DNA from: CAVQZA01 sp963718355
GTDB lineage: Bacteria; Actinomycetota; Thermoleophilia; Gaiellales; Gaiellaceae
DNA: 64,000 nt
Direction of reading: 5' to 3'
NCBI GenBank assembly: GCA_963718355.1
Contig: CAVQZA010000004.1
Coordinates: forward strand, 186,001-250,000
In this document: piece by piece, positions 34,174 through 43,089 of the stretch
Layout: the number at the start of each line of letters is the position of its first letter
Position numbering within the stretch: position 1 is the stretch's first letter
Made by a program: the position numbers and the translations under genes
Notes under the pieces: generated by a model
Told to the model about the DNA's origin: nothing
Database searches by the model: none
What the model saw: the letters and a program-made list of their open reading frames with translations, nothing else

Positions 34174-35139
34174 GTGCTCGGTCTCGCCCCGCCGCTGGCG
34201 GGGATCACGCTGTGGCTCGCGTTGGGTCGCCCGTTGCCGGCGCTCGAGCTCGGGCGCGCGCTCGCCGCGGCTGAGCACGCGGGACGCCTCGATCTCGCGC
34301 TCGTCGCCCTCCTCTGTGCGGCCGTCCCCCTCACGGCCGCGGCCGGCTGGCACGCGGTGCTCGGCGGCGCGGTCACGGCGCGACAGGTCGGCGCGCGCTA
34401 TGCCGCCGGCTCGCTCGCGAACGCCGTGCTACCGGCGCGACTCGGAGACGCGGTGCGCCTCGGTCTGCTGGCCTCGGCCGTCCCACGGGTCGGGACGCTG
34501 GCGACGGCTGCCGCGAGCCTCGCCGCGTTGCGCACGCTCGCGCAGGTGCCGCTGCTCCCGTTCGCCGCGGCCGGAACGGGCATTCCGCTCTGGGCCTCGA
34601 TCCCGGTCGCGCTGGTCGTGCTCGCGCTCGTCGCGCGCCACTGCGCCCGCTGCCCGCTGCGCGCGGCCGGCTGGATCGTGACGGGACGCGCAGCCCGCCT
34701 CGGCGCCGCCGCCGCGCTCGCCTCGGCGTTCTCGCTCCCGCATCCACTGGCGCTCGCCCTGATCCTCGTGCCCACGCTCGACGTCGCGGGCACCATGCCG
34801 CTCACGCCTGGAAACGCAGGCATCGCGAGCATGGCCGTCGCGTTCGTGCTCTCACACCACGGCGCCGACGCGTCGGTCGCGCTCGGCGCGGGGCTCGTCC
34901 TCCATGCGGCGGAGACGGCGTGCGGCGTCCTGTTCGGGCTGGCCGGCGCGCTCTACCTGATGCTCACATCCCGCGCGAGCGCATCTTCTTCGTCCCGCGC
35001 AGGACGACGTACGAGATCGAGCCGATATACGGAAACACCAGGATCGCCACGAGCCAGCCGAACTTTGCTCCGCCCGAGTAGCCCGAGTTCCGGAACAGGT
35101 CGTACAGCGCGTACACGACCAGCAGAAGCCACGGGATGA
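34174..35139 (+). CDS. Flippase-like membrane protein (UPF0104/LPG synthase TM type)
   Basis: 321 residues from GTG 34174, with about seven helices up to residue 265. Signature of the UPF0104/lysyl-PG synthase flippase-like family is RYAAGSLANAVLPARLGDAV, plus MPLTPGNAGIASMAVAFVLS near the end. The last 55 residues are Ser/Arg/Thr-rich and lie antisense to the convergent PLDc_N gene, so the native C-terminus may end earlier. It may flip lipid-linked substrates. Neighbours do not specify the substrate. Confidence 0.75.
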   Translation: MLGLAPPLAGITLWLALGRPLPALELGRALAAAEHAGRLDLALVALLCAAVPLTAAAGWHAVLGGAVTARQVGARYAAGSLANAVLPARLGDAVRLGLLASAVPRVGTLATAAASLAALRTLAQVPLLPFAAAGTGIPLWASIPVALVVLALVARHCARCPLRAAGWIVTGRAARLGAAAALASAFSLPHPLALALILVPTLDVAGTMPLTPGNAGIASMAVAFVLSHHGADASVALGAGLVLHAAETACGVLFGLAGALYLMLTSRASASSSSRAGRRTRSSRYTETPGSPRASRTLLRPSSPSSGTGRTARTRPAEATG

Positions 35140-35206
35140 TCAGGATCACGCCGGCGACGGTCCAGTTGGTGCTGTAGGCGAGCAGCGCGGTCATCACGGC
35201 GAGCAT
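34964..35206 (-). CDS. PLDc_N-type two-helix membrane protein
   Basis: 80 residues with two helices: VAGVILIIPWLLLVVYALYD and FGWLVAILVFPYIGSISYVV, ending LRGTKKMRSRG. This is the phospholipase D-nuclease N-terminal (PLDc_N, PF13396) membrane module, found alone in many actinobacteria. Its 3' half overlaps the tail of the flippase-like gene by 176 bases on the other strand. Function unknown. Confidence 0.8.
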   Translation of the reverse strand: MLAVMTALLAYSTNWTVAGVILIIPWLLLVVYALYDLFRNSGYSGGAKFGWLVAILVFPYIGSISYVVLRGTKKMRSRGM

Positions 35207-35227
35207 ACAGCCGGGCAGAATGGAGGC

Positions 35228-35713
35228 GTGGACAGGCGCGAGCGACAGGCGATCCTCGGCGAGACCCGGCGCGCCGAGACCCCGCGGGACCGGCGCGAGC
35301 AGCAGGCGCTGATCCAGGATCTCGTCGACAATCCGCTGCGCGGGAGGCCGCTGCCCCGCCGCCTGCGCAATTTCCGGCCGGCCGCCGACAGCTACGTCGC
35401 CTCACTCGGCGGCCCGCTGCCGTGGATGCAGCGGCTGCGCGAGATCGAGGCGCTCACCGAAGACCACGAGCGTCGCCTCGTGCGCGTCCACGCCGAGCTC
35501 GGGCCGGGGCCTGAATGGCGCGAGACGGTCGAACGCTGGGACTTCGGCGCCGTCAACGCGCTGATCGAACGCCACAACCGCTACTACCCCGCGGAGTCGC
35601 GACTGCCGATGGATCCGCGCACCGGCGACTTCGTCCTGATCAACGGCCGAAGCTACCGCAGAAAGCTCCTAGATGCGGCCTGGGCGGTTTCGCTACTCTC
35701 TGCGACGATCTGA
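35228..35713 (+). CDS. DUF1992-like (DnaJ-homologue subfamily) protein
   Basis: 161 residues from GTG 35228. Motifs resemble DUF1992: LIQDLVDNPLRGRPLPRRL, ASLGGPLPWMQRLREIEAL and GAVNALIERHNRYYPAESRL. Soluble, charged, no signal peptide or helix. Family members are small DnaJ-associated proteins of unclear role. The gene is divergent from PLDc_N by about 20 bases and ends 65 bases before the cold-shock gene. Assignment is by pattern and moderate. Confidence 0.6.
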   Translation: MDRRERQAILGETRRAETPRDRREQQALIQDLVDNPLRGRPLPRRLRNFRPAADSYVASLGGPLPWMQRLREIEALTEDHERRLVRVHAELGPGPEWRETVERWDFGAVNALIERHNRYYPAESRLPMDPRTGDFVLINGRSYRRKLLDAAWAVSLLSATI

Positions 35714-35778
35714 GAGCGGTTTCGGTCGTGCATTGCGCCTTCCAACCCGTTCGTGAACTGGCAAGGGAGGTGGAATTC

Positions 35779-35982
35779 ATGGCAACCGGAACCGTGAAAT
35801 GGTTCAACGACGCGAAGGGCTACGGCTTCATCGCGCCGGACGATGGCGGCAAGGACGTCTTCGTGCACTTCAGCGCGATTGCAGGCGAGGGCTTCAAGTC
35901 GCTCGCCGAGGGCGCGAAGGTCGAGTACGAGGCAGCCGACGGGGCAAAAGGCCCCGAGGCGCGCAACGTCCTCCCGATGTAG
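35779..35982 (+). CDS. cspA: CspA-family cold-shock protein
   Basis: 67 residues from ATG 35779 with strong GGGAGGTGG upstream. The single CSD fold has RNP1 KGYGFIAPD and RNP2 VFVHFSAI, with start TGTVKWFNDA. It binds single-stranded nucleic acid and melts RNA structure. The next gene is a DEAD-box helicase, so both probably serve RNA remodelling. A perfect terminator hairpin lies nine bases after its stop. Confidence 0.96.
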   Translation: MATGTVKWFNDAKGYGFIAPDDGGKDVFVHFSAIAGEGFKSLAEGAKVEYEAADGAKGPEARNVLPM

Positions 35983-35990
35983 GGCTTAGC

Positions 35991-36021
35991 GCAGTAGGGA
36001 CGGCCCAGCCGTCCCTACTGC
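35991..36021 (+). terminator. Intrinsic terminator after cspA
   Basis: GCAGTAGGGACGG (35991-36003) pairs perfectly with CCGTCCCTACTGC (36009-36021) around CCCAG, then TACCCTCTTTCTC. It separates cspA from the helicase leader. Confidence 0.87.
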
Positions 36022-36122
36022 TACCCTCTTTCTCACGGACGGCAATTGGGTCGTCCAGTGAGGAGTTGCTCTTCGGTTTCCGAACTGTCGGGTAGGTCCT
36101 CGTCCGACACATAGGAGAGCAA

Positions 36123-37316
36123 TTGACCACGCACACTTTCCACGGCCTCGGCGTGTCCGAGCCCGTATCCGAGGCGCTTGCGCGCCGCGACATCGTCGCA
36201 CCCTTCGCGATCCAGTCACTCGTCCTTCCGGACGCGCTGGCCGGGATCGACATCCTCGCCAAGAGCCCGACCGGCTCCGGCAAGACACTGGCCTTCGCGA
36301 TCCCGATCGTGGAGCGCCTCGAGGCCTCGTCGCCGACCCCGTCGGCGCTGATCCTCGTGCCGACGCGTGAGCTCTGCTCGCAGGTCGCCGAGGAGTTCTC
36401 GTACATCGCCCCCGCCAAGGGCCTGAAGATCGCCGCCGTCTACGGCGGCACCCGAGTGCAGAGCCAGGCGCGTGACGCCAAGGGCGCGCACATCCTCGTC
36501 GCGACGCCCGGCCGCCTCCAGGATCTGATCGAGCGCCGGATGATCTCGCTCGACGGGGTCACCGTCCTCGTCCTCGACGAGGCCGACCGGATGCTCGACA
36601 TGGGCTTCCAGCCGCAGGTCGACAAGATCGTGCGGCGGCTGCCGAAGAACCGCCAGACCATGTTCTTCTCCGCCACGCTCGACGGCGTCGTCGGCGAGCT
36701 CGCCGCGGTCTACACGAGCGGCGCCGGTCGCTACGAAGGGCATCTGCCTGCCGAAGACGTCTCGCAGGTCGATCACGTCTTCGTGCCGGTCACGGCCGAC
36801 AACAAGGTCGAGAAGCTGATCGAGCACCTGCAGCACGACGGCGAGCTGACGCTCGTCTTCGTCCGCACCAAGCGCGGCGCCGACCGGCTCGTGCAGAAGC
36901 TGCGCAAGCTCGGCACCGAGGCAGTCGCCCTCCACGGCGACATGAACCAGAGCGCACGTGAGAAGGCGCTCGCCCGCTTCGAGTCGGGGAAGGTCGACAC
37001 GATGGTCGCCACCGACGTCGCTGCACGCGGGCTCGATCTCGACCACATCACGCACGTCGTCAACTTCGATCCGCCGGAGGACAAGACCGGCTACATCCAC
37101 CGCGTCGGCCGCACGGGCCGCGCCGGTCGGGCGGGCACCGGGCTCACCTTCGTGCTCCCGGAGCAGCAGGCCGACGTCAGCCGGATCGCCGCGAATCTCG
37201 GCCATCAGGATGCGTTTGTCGAGGTTGGACTGACCGTCGCACCTCCGAAGCTCGTGTACACGTCGCGGAGGCGCAACTCCAAATGGGGCGCGCCGTCGCA
37301 ACGCCGGAAGATCTGA
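36123..37316 (+). CDS. DEAD-box RNA helicase
   Basis: 397 residues from TTG 36123 with AGGAGAGC upstream. Motifs: Q/I region PFAIQSLVLPDALAG and SPTGSGKT, motif Ib TPGRLQDLIE, motif II VLDEADRMLDMGFQPQ, motif III FFSATLD, and motif VI HRVGRTGRAGRAGTG. It unwinds short RNA duplexes; RhlE-like, with a short basic tail KLVYTSRRRNSKWG. The leader (36022-36122) is about 100 bases. The hemolysin III gene overlaps its end by 34 bases. Confidence 0.95.
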   Translation: MTTHTFHGLGVSEPVSEALARRDIVAPFAIQSLVLPDALAGIDILAKSPTGSGKTLAFAIPIVERLEASSPTPSALILVPTRELCSQVAEEFSYIAPAKGLKIAAVYGGTRVQSQARDAKGAHILVATPGRLQDLIERRMISLDGVTVLVLDEADRMLDMGFQPQVDKIVRRLPKNRQTMFFSATLDGVVGELAAVYTSGAGRYEGHLPAEDVSQVDHVFVPVTADNKVEKLIEHLQHDGELTLVFVRTKRGADRLVQKLRKLGTEAVALHGDMNQSAREKALARFESGKVDTMVATDVAARGLDLDHITHVVNFDPPEDKTGYIHRVGRTGRAGRAGTGLTFVLPEQQADVSRIAANLGHQDAFVEVGLTVAPPKLVYTSRRRNSKWGAPSQRRKI

Positions 37317-37927
37317 AGCCGCTCCTTCGCGGCGTCTTCCACAAGTGGGCGTTTTTCGCCGCGCTCGTGGCCGTGGGAATCCTGGTCGGCTTTGCCGGCT
37401 CCCCCACGGCCCGGGCGTCGGCAATCGTGTACGGCTTCGCGCTCGCCGCGATGTTCGGCGCGAGCGCCCTCTACCACCGGGTCAACTGGTCTGAAGGGCC
37501 ACGGCGCTGGATGCGCCGGCTCGACCACTCCGCGATCTTCCTGCTGATCGCCGGGACCTACACGCCGTTCTGCCTGCTCGTCCTGCCCCAGCCGCTCGGC
37601 ATCATCGTGCTCGCGGTTGTCTGGGGCGGCGCGTTCGCCGCGGGCGCGATCAACTTCGCCTGGATCGACGCGCCGAAATGGGCGACCGCAGTCGTCGGCG
37701 TCGCTCTGGGCTGGGTCAGCCTCGTCGCGCTGCCGCAGATGCCCGGCGCGGAGGCGATCCTGCTCGCGATCGGCGGCGTCTTCTACACCGCCGGCGCGAT
37801 CGCCTACGCGGTGAAGCGGCCCAATCCGTTTCCGCGCGTGTTCGGCTACCACGAGGTGTTCCACGTGCTCGTGATCGCGGCAGCTGCGGTGCAGTTCGCT
37901 GCGGTCGCCGTCGCCGTCGCGGGATAG
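37283..37927 (+). CDS. Hemolysin III family (PAQR-type) membrane protein
   Basis: 214 residues, seven predicted helices. Family hallmarks: FGASALYHRVNWSEGPRRWM, RLDHSAIFLLIAGTYTPFCL and RVFGYHEVFHVLVIAAAAVQ, carrying the His residues of the PAQR metal site (PF03006). Function in bacteria is unclear; the hemolysin name comes from a Bacillus clone. ATG overlaps the helicase end. Confidence 0.92.
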   Translation: MGRAVATPEDLKPLLRGVFHKWAFFAALVAVGILVGFAGSPTARASAIVYGFALAAMFGASALYHRVNWSEGPRRWMRRLDHSAIFLLIAGTYTPFCLLVLPQPLGIIVLAVVWGGAFAAGAINFAWIDAPKWATAVVGVALGWVSLVALPQMPGAEAILLAIGGVFYTAGAIAYAVKRPNPFPRVFGYHEVFHVLVIAAAAVQFAAVAVAVAG

Positions 37928-37939
37928 TAGGGTCCCCGC

Positions 37940-38329
37940 GTGGGTTACGCGGTTTCGAATCTCGACGAGCTGGGCGACGGCTACGGCTTCCGCAAGGTGC
38001 GCGTGCCGCTCGGCGTGACGGCGTTCGGCGTGAACGGCGTCGTGATGCCGCCGGGCTTCGTCGGCTTCCACCACTACCACGACGAGCAGGACGAGCTGTA
38101 CTTCGTCCACAGCGGCACCGCGCGCGTCGAGGTCGACGGCGATGAGCGCGAGGTCGGCGCCGGCGGGCTGATCCACGTCGAGTCGACCACACCGCGGCGG
38201 ATCTCGAACGGGAGTGAGACGGAGGACCTCGTCCTCCTCGTCGTCGGCGGCAAGGGCGGCTACATCGAGCGCGACGGCCACCTCGTCGACCCCGACGACG
38301 TCCAGCGACGCGCGTCGTTCGGCAGCTAG
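37940..38329 (+). CDS. Cupin-domain protein
   Basis: 129 residues from GTG. A single cupin barrel with motif 1 GFHHYHDEQDELYFVHSG and motif 2 AGGLIHVESTTPRRI, including metal-binding His residues. Small cupins isomerise sugars, oxidise or bind ligands, so the reaction is open. It sits 12 bases after hemolysin III and directly before an MFS exporter. Confidence 0.85.
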   Translation: MGYAVSNLDELGDGYGFRKVRVPLGVTAFGVNGVVMPPGFVGFHHYHDEQDELYFVHSGTARVEVDGDEREVGAGGLIHVESTTPRRISNGSETEDLVLLVVGGKGGYIERDGHLVDPDDVQRRASFGS

Positions 38330-38332
38330 CGG

Positions 38333-39928
38333 ATGCGGAAATGGCTCCCGCTGCTGATCCTCGCAGCAGCGCAGTTCATCATGGTGCTCGACTCGAGCGT
38401 GATGAACGTCTCGATCTCGCAGATCGTCGCCGACCTGAACACGACCGTGACCGGGGTGCAGAGCGCGATCACGATGTACACGCTCGTGATGGCGGCGTTC
38501 ATGCTCGTCGGCGCGAAGCTCGGCGACATCTGGGGCCGTGACCGGGTCTTCGGCATCGGGCTGGCCGTGTACGGCCTCGGCTCGCTGATCACCTCGATCA
38601 GCCAGAACCTGCCCACGCTGCTGTTCGGGTGGTCGCTGATCGAGGGCCTCGGCGCGGTGCTTGTGATCCCGGCGATCGCGGCGCTCACCGCGGCGAACTA
38701 CGAGGGCAAGGATCGCGCCTTCGCCTTCGGGATGATCGGCGGCGCGGCCGGCGCGGCGATCGCGGCCGGCCCGCTGATCGGCGGCTACGTGACGACCACC
38801 TGGAGCTGGCGCTACGTCTTCGTCGGCGAGGTGGTCGTCGTGATCGCGGTCCTGATCGTCCACCGCCGCATGAAGCGGGCGCCGAAGCCCGAGCACGCGC
38901 CGAAGCTCGATTTCGTCGGCGCTGCACTCTCCGCGCTCTCCCTCGCCTTGATCGTGTTCGGGATCCTGAAGAGCAGCAGCTGGGGCTGGCTCAAGCCGCT
39001 CGATGCGCCGTCGATCGGCGGGCACGAGCTCACGCCGTTTGGCTTCTCGATCGTGCCGTTTCTGATCCTTGGCGGCTTCGCCGTGCTCGCCTGCTTCCGG
39101 ATCTGGGAAGAGCGGCGCGGACGGCGCGGCGAGAGCACGCTGCTCGACGCCTCGCTGCTGAAGATCGAGGCGCTGCGGGGCGGGCTCTCGTCCCTGGCGA
39201 TGCAGCAGCTCGTCCTGATGGGCACGTTCTTCGTCCTGCCCGTGTACCTCCAGGTCGTACTCGGCTACGACGCGTTCGAGACCGGGAAGCGGCTGTTCCC
39301 GATGTCGATCGCGATGCTTGCCGCGGCGCTGACGGGGCCGAAGCTGGCGGTGCGGTTCGCGCCGCGCGCCGTCGTGCAGGTCGGCCTCGCGGCGATGGCG
39401 ATCGCGGCGCTCGTGCTCGTGGGGACGATCGACGTGACGCTGCACGGGACGGCGTTCGCGGTGTCGCTCGTCTTCTTCGGGATCGGCGCCGGGCTGCTGA
39501 TCTCGCAGCTGGGCAACGTGATCATGTCTTCGGCGCCTCCCGACAAGACCAACGAAGCCGGCGGCCTACAGGGCACGGCCCAGAACCTCGGCGCCTCCCT
39601 CGGCACCGCGCTGATCGGCTCGGTGCTGCTGCTCGGGCTGCTGAACGGCTTCAACTCGAGCGTCCAGAACAATCCGGCCGTCTCGGCCTCGACGAAGACG
39701 CAGATCGCCGCGGCGACCGAAAAGGGCATCCCGATCGTCACCACCGAGCAGGTCCATGCGGCGCTGATCGATGCGGGGTCGACGCCGGCCGAGGCCGATG
39801 CGATCACGGCCGACTACGGCAACTCCCAGCTCGACGCACTGAAGACGGCGATGCTCGCCGTGGCCTTCCTGGCCGTCGTGGGCTTCTGGTTCACGCGGCG
39901 GCTACCGGGGCGGCCGAAGCCGACCTAG
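38333..39928 (+). CDS. DHA2-type MFS multidrug exporter
   Basis: 531 residues with 14 helices, the DHA2 (EmrB/QacA) pattern. Motif A is LVGAKLGDIWGRDRVFGIG and motif C is IGGAAGAAIAAGPLIGGYVT, after DSSVMNVSISQIVADL in helix 1. A long loop follows helix 6 (RRMKRAPKPEHAPKLD). It exports drugs or metabolites with proton antiport. Its stop overlaps the convergent YczE-like gene. Confidence 0.92.
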   Translation: MRKWLPLLILAAAQFIMVLDSSVMNVSISQIVADLNTTVTGVQSAITMYTLVMAAFMLVGAKLGDIWGRDRVFGIGLAVYGLGSLITSISQNLPTLLFGWSLIEGLGAVLVIPAIAALTAANYEGKDRAFAFGMIGGAAGAAIAAGPLIGGYVTTTWSWRYVFVGEVVVVIAVLIVHRRMKRAPKPEHAPKLDFVGAALSALSLALIVFGILKSSSWGWLKPLDAPSIGGHELTPFGFSIVPFLILGGFAVLACFRIWEERRGRRGESTLLDASLLKIEALRGGLSSLAMQQLVLMGTFFVLPVYLQVVLGYDAFETGKRLFPMSIAMLAAALTGPKLAVRFAPRAVVQVGLAAMAIAALVLVGTIDVTLHGTAFAVSLVFFGIGAGLLISQLGNVIMSSAPPDKTNEAGGLQGTAQNLGASLGTALIGSVLLLGLLNGFNSSVQNNPAVSASTKTQIAAATEKGIPIVTTEQVHAALIDAGSTPAEADAITADYGNSQLDALKTAMLAVAFLAVVGFWFTRRLPGRPKPT

Positions 39929-40593
39929 TAGGCGGGCTCGTCGCCGAGATCGACGCCCGCCGCGGACGGATGTGCGAGGCCGAGCCGCTCGAGCGACCAA
40001 AACGAGGCTTCCACCGCCGGCCCGATCAGCACCGCGAAGGCGAGCGTGCCGAGCCCGACCTTGCCGCCGAGTGCGAAGCCGACGATCAGGGCGCAGCCTT
40101 CGAGCCCGGCCCGGACGAGCCCGATTCGGATGTGCGAGCGCTCGGAGAGGACGAGCATCAGCGAGTCCCGCGGCCCGGCGCCGAACGAGGCGCCGATGTA
40201 GAAGCCGCTGCCGATCCCGATCAGCGCGATCCCGCCGAACAGCAGCACGATCCGGACGGCGAGGCTCTGATGCGAGAGGTCGTCGACCCAGCCGATCGCG
40301 AGCAGGCGGTCGACGAAGATGCCGATGAAGATCGCATTCGCCACGGTGCCGCGACCGACCGGCGCCTTCAGGCCGAGGCCGACGACGAGCACTACGACGG
40401 CGATCGCGATGTTCGCCTGCCCGAAGCTGAGCGGCGTGTGCTTCGACACGCCCTGGTTCAGCACATCCCACGGCGAGAGGCCGAGCTTCGACTCGAGGAT
40501 CATCACGATCCCGGCAGCGAACAGGACGAGGCCGAAGAGGAGGCTGACCCAACGGACGGCGGTGCCGCCACGGACGACGGGAGGAGCGCGCAT
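39925..40593 (-). CDS. YczE/YitT-like membrane protein
   Basis: 222 residues from ATG 40593; the open frame further upstream overlaps the birA start and looks spurious. Five helices, with AGIVMILESKLGLSPWDVLN after the first one. It resembles the COG2364 (YczE/YyaS) family of unknown function, whose members are often near regulators and transporters. It is divergent from birA with 32 bases between starts. Confidence 0.85.
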   Translation of the reverse strand: MRAPPVVRGGTAVRWVSLLFGLVLFAAGIVMILESKLGLSPWDVLNQGVSKHTPLSFGQANIAIAVVVLVVGLGLKAPVGRGTVANAIFIGIFVDRLLAIGWVDDLSHQSLAVRIVLLFGGIALIGIGSGFYIGASFGAGPRDSLMLVLSERSHIRIGLVRAGLEGCALIVGFALGGKVGLGTLAFAVLIGPAVEASFWSLERLGLAHPSAAGVDLGDEPAY

Positions 40594-40625
40594 CCGACCA
40601 TCCAACCACGGCGTACACTCGCGCC

Positions 40626-41312
40626 GTGTTCGGCAGCCCTCTCCGCCGCGTCGCGAGCTGCGAGTCGACGCAGCTCCTCCTCGGCCCCGACGATCCCGAA
40701 GGCGCCGTCGCGGTCGCGGACGTCCAGACGGCCGGTCGTGGGCGGCTCGGCCGTGTCTGGACGGCTCCGTCCGGGACTGCGCTCTTGTGCTCACTGCTCC
40801 TGCGCCCGCCCGCGGGCGCCAGGATCGCGCAGCTCTCGCTCGTGGGCGGGCTCGCCGCGGCTCAGACCGTCGAGGACGCGCTCGGCCGTACGGCCGGGCT
40901 CAAGTGGCCGAACGACGTCCTCGTCGACGGACGCAAGGTCTGCGGAGTGCTCGCCGAGGCGCGCGACGGGATCGTCGTGCTCGGCATCGGGCTGAACGTC
41001 AACCAGTCCGCCGCAGAACTGCCCACGGACGCACGGATCGAGGCCGCATCGCTCCGCACCGTGGACGGCGAGATGCGTGACCGCGACGAGCTCCTCGACG
41101 CTCTGCTCGGCCGGCTCGAGGCCGCCTACGGCGCCTGGCTCGCCGGCGGGCTGGCCGCGCTCCACGGTGAGCTCGCCGCACGCGACGCCCTCGCCGGCAA
41201 GGCCGTGACCGTCGACGGGCGCCCCGCCCGGGCGCTCGGAATCGACCTGGAAGGCCGTCTGGTGCTCGATTCGGGCCCGGTGGAGAGCGGCGAGATCACG
41301 CTCGTGCCATAG
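40626..41312 (+). CDS. birA: Biotin--acetyl-CoA-carboxylase ligase BirA (catalytic only)
   Basis: 228 residues from GTG. It lacks the N-terminal HTH domain of E. coli BirA, so it is the monofunctional type. Catalytic motifs: DVQTAGRGRLGRVWTAPSG, LKWPNDVLVDGRKVCGVLAE and the GLNVNQ region. The C-terminal SH3-like domain has LAGKAVTVDGRPARALGIDL. It attaches biotin to BCCP and carboxylases. The next gene begins 12 bases downstream. Confidence 0.94.
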   Translation: MFGSPLRRVASCESTQLLLGPDDPEGAVAVADVQTAGRGRLGRVWTAPSGTALLCSLLLRPPAGARIAQLSLVGGLAAAQTVEDALGRTAGLKWPNDVLVDGRKVCGVLAEARDGIVVLGIGLNVNQSAAELPTDARIEAASLRTVDGEMRDRDELLDALLGRLEAAYGAWLAGGLAALHGELAARDALAGKAVTVDGRPARALGIDLEGRLVLDSGPVESGEITLVP

Positions 41313-41323
41313 ACTTGGTGCGA

Positions 41324-42403
41324 ATGCGCTACACCGTCATCGGCACCGCCTCGTCCCCGAACCACCAGGCCTTCGCAGATGAGCTGGGCAACGCCTTGCA
41401 GCGTGCCGGCTTCGTGCGCGCAGCCGACGGTGAGAACGACGTCGATCTCGTGGTCAACGTCGCCGGTTACGACAACGCGCGACCGTTCCGCCGCAAGTCG
41501 AAGGGCACCTACGTCGCGGCGCTGCACGAGCTCGACGAGACACCGGAGACGCTCGAGGACGGGCTCGCGGCCTCGTACCCGATGCTCGTCCGCGCGCTCG
41601 CCAACATCGTCCTCGCGCTCACGCCCGGCCCTGCGGTTCGGTTCACGACGATGGAGCGCGGCAACTACGTCGTCGAGGCGCCGAACTTCGCCGAGCTCGC
41701 CGACCGCGTCGTCGAGCGCCTGCAGCCGCTCGCGATGTCCCGCCTCGTGATCGACAACGAGTTCCGGCCCGACCTCGAGCCCGAGCTGTGGGACGGCGAC
41801 GAGTACACCGCCGAGCTCGCGGAGGTCGGCATGCGTCTCGGCTCGCTCGACCTGCTGCCGAGCCCGTTCCCGATCGAGGATCTCCTCAACGAGCGCGACC
41901 TGCGCCATGTGATGCGCCTCTACGGCGTCGGCGGCCTCTCGTACGGCAACCTCTCGATCCGCAAGGATGAGCGGCGCTTCTGGATGAGCGCGAGCGGCGT
42001 CGACAAGAGCAAGCTCGAGCAGCCGGGCCGCGACATCCTGCTCGTCTCCGACTACGACGAAGTGAACGGGCGGATGGTGCTCTCGGTCCCGCCGGGAGTC
42101 GAGCCGCGCCGCGTCTCGGTCGACGCGATCGAGCACTGGATGATCTACCGCGCCCATCCCGACGTCGGCGCGATTCTCCACCTGCACGCCTGGGTCGACG
42201 GGATCCGTGGCACAGAGATCAACTACCCGTGCGGCACCGAGGAGCTTGCCGAGAGCGTTGCCGAGCTGATCGACCAGGAGCCCGATCCCGCCCACGCGAT
42301 CGTCGGCCTCCGCAACCACGGGATCACGGCAACGGGCGACAGCCTCGCCGAGACGCTCGACCGGATCATGCCGCGCCTGCTGCGGCAGGTCCCGATGGCC
42401 TGA
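41324..42403 (+). CDS. Class II aldolase/adducin domain protein with N-terminal extension
   Basis: 359 residues from ATG 41324; GTG 41318 and TTG 41315 are alternatives. The C-terminal part (about 185-359) is a class II aldolase/adducin domain (PF00596), with GGLSYGNLSIRK, MSASGVDKSKLEQPGRDI and metal-site histidines in AILHLHAW and VGLRNHGIT. The first 150 residues (RYTVIGTASSPNHQAFADEL and NDVDLVVNVAGYDNARPFRR) are not known to me as part of the family, and form their own module. The fused architecture suggests a sugar-phosphate or nucleotide-related substrate, unknown. Confidence 0.82.
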   Translation: MRYTVIGTASSPNHQAFADELGNALQRAGFVRAADGENDVDLVVNVAGYDNARPFRRKSKGTYVAALHELDETPETLEDGLAASYPMLVRALANIVLALTPGPAVRFTTMERGNYVVEAPNFAELADRVVERLQPLAMSRLVIDNEFRPDLEPELWDGDEYTAELAEVGMRLGSLDLLPSPFPIEDLLNERDLRHVMRLYGVGGLSYGNLSIRKDERRFWMSASGVDKSKLEQPGRDILLVSDYDEVNGRMVLSVPPGVEPRRVSVDAIEHWMIYRAHPDVGAILHLHAWVDGIRGTEINYPCGTEELAESVAELIDQEPDPAHAIVGLRNHGITATGDSLAETLDRIMPRLLRQVPMA

Positions 42404-42429
42404 GCGACTCCGCTCCTTCGCTCGGCACG

Positions 42430-43089
42430 GTGCTCCGCGGCGCCGGCTCCACATACCGTGCCCATTCGAAGACCGTCGTCGGTCTCGCGGCGGTCGTCTT
42501 CGGCGTCGCGGCGGCGCTCGACACACTCGTCGCCGCTGCGATCCACGACCAGTACAGCCTTCTCGTCTCACTGCTGACCGGCCCGCTGAGCGTGAGCATG
42601 GCCGGGATCGTCCTCTACGCCGGGATGCTCGACCGTATCGTCGGACACCACCTGCACGGGCACGAGCGGCCGACCGTGCGCGGCGCTCTGCGGACGCTGC
42701 CGTGGACGCGCCTGCTCGTCGCCGACGCGATCCTCGTTGCCGCGACGACGGTCGGAACGGCGCTGTTCGTCGTCCCGGGCCTGGTCGTCTTCACGCTTTT
42801 CTGTCTCGTCGGCCCGCTCGTGAACATCGAGGGGATCGGCGTCCGTGCCGCGTTCCGGCGATCGGCGTCGCTCACGCGTCGCGCGGTCTGGCCGACCGCA
42901 TTCCTCGTCACGATTCCGACCTACGTCGAGATCACGCTGCTGCACGGCGTCCAGTTCGAAGAGGCCGCCCGCGCGTACCTGCTCGCGTTCGCGGTGAGCG
43001 CTGTGATCGGCGCGACCGTAGGCGCGGTGGTCGGGCTGCTCGAGGTGACGCTCGCCTACGAGCTGTTGCGCGCCGAACGCCAGCGCTGA
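42430..43089 (+). CDS. Membrane protein of unknown function
   Basis: 219 residues from GTG 42430 (start uncertain; the frame is open further upstream within the aldolase gene). Five or six helices, for example VVGLAAVVFGVAAALDTLVA, FVVPGLVVFTLFCLVGPLVN and AYLLAFAVSAVIGATVGAVV. FRRSASLTRRAVWPTAFLVT resembles the conserved cytoplasmic linker in YciC or glycerophosphodiester-membrane-domain proteins. Function unknown. It overlaps the convergent antiporter end by 34 bases. Confidence 0.62.
   Translation: MLRGAGSTYRAHSKTVVGLAAVVFGVAAALDTLVAAAIHDQYSLLVSLLTGPLSVSMAGIVLYAGMLDRIVGHHLHGHERPTVRGALRTLPWTRLLVADAILVAATTVGTALFVVPGLVVFTLFCLVGPLVNIEGIGVRAAFRRSASLTRRAVWPTAFLVTIPTYVEITLLHGVQFEEAARAYLLAFAVSAVIGATVGAVVGLLEVTLAYELLRAERQR

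Noticed and set aside
37205..39445. 746-codon minus-strand frame over the hemolysin III, cupin and MFS genes
   Set aside because: Shadow frame rich in Arg, His and Asp, opposite to three supported genes.
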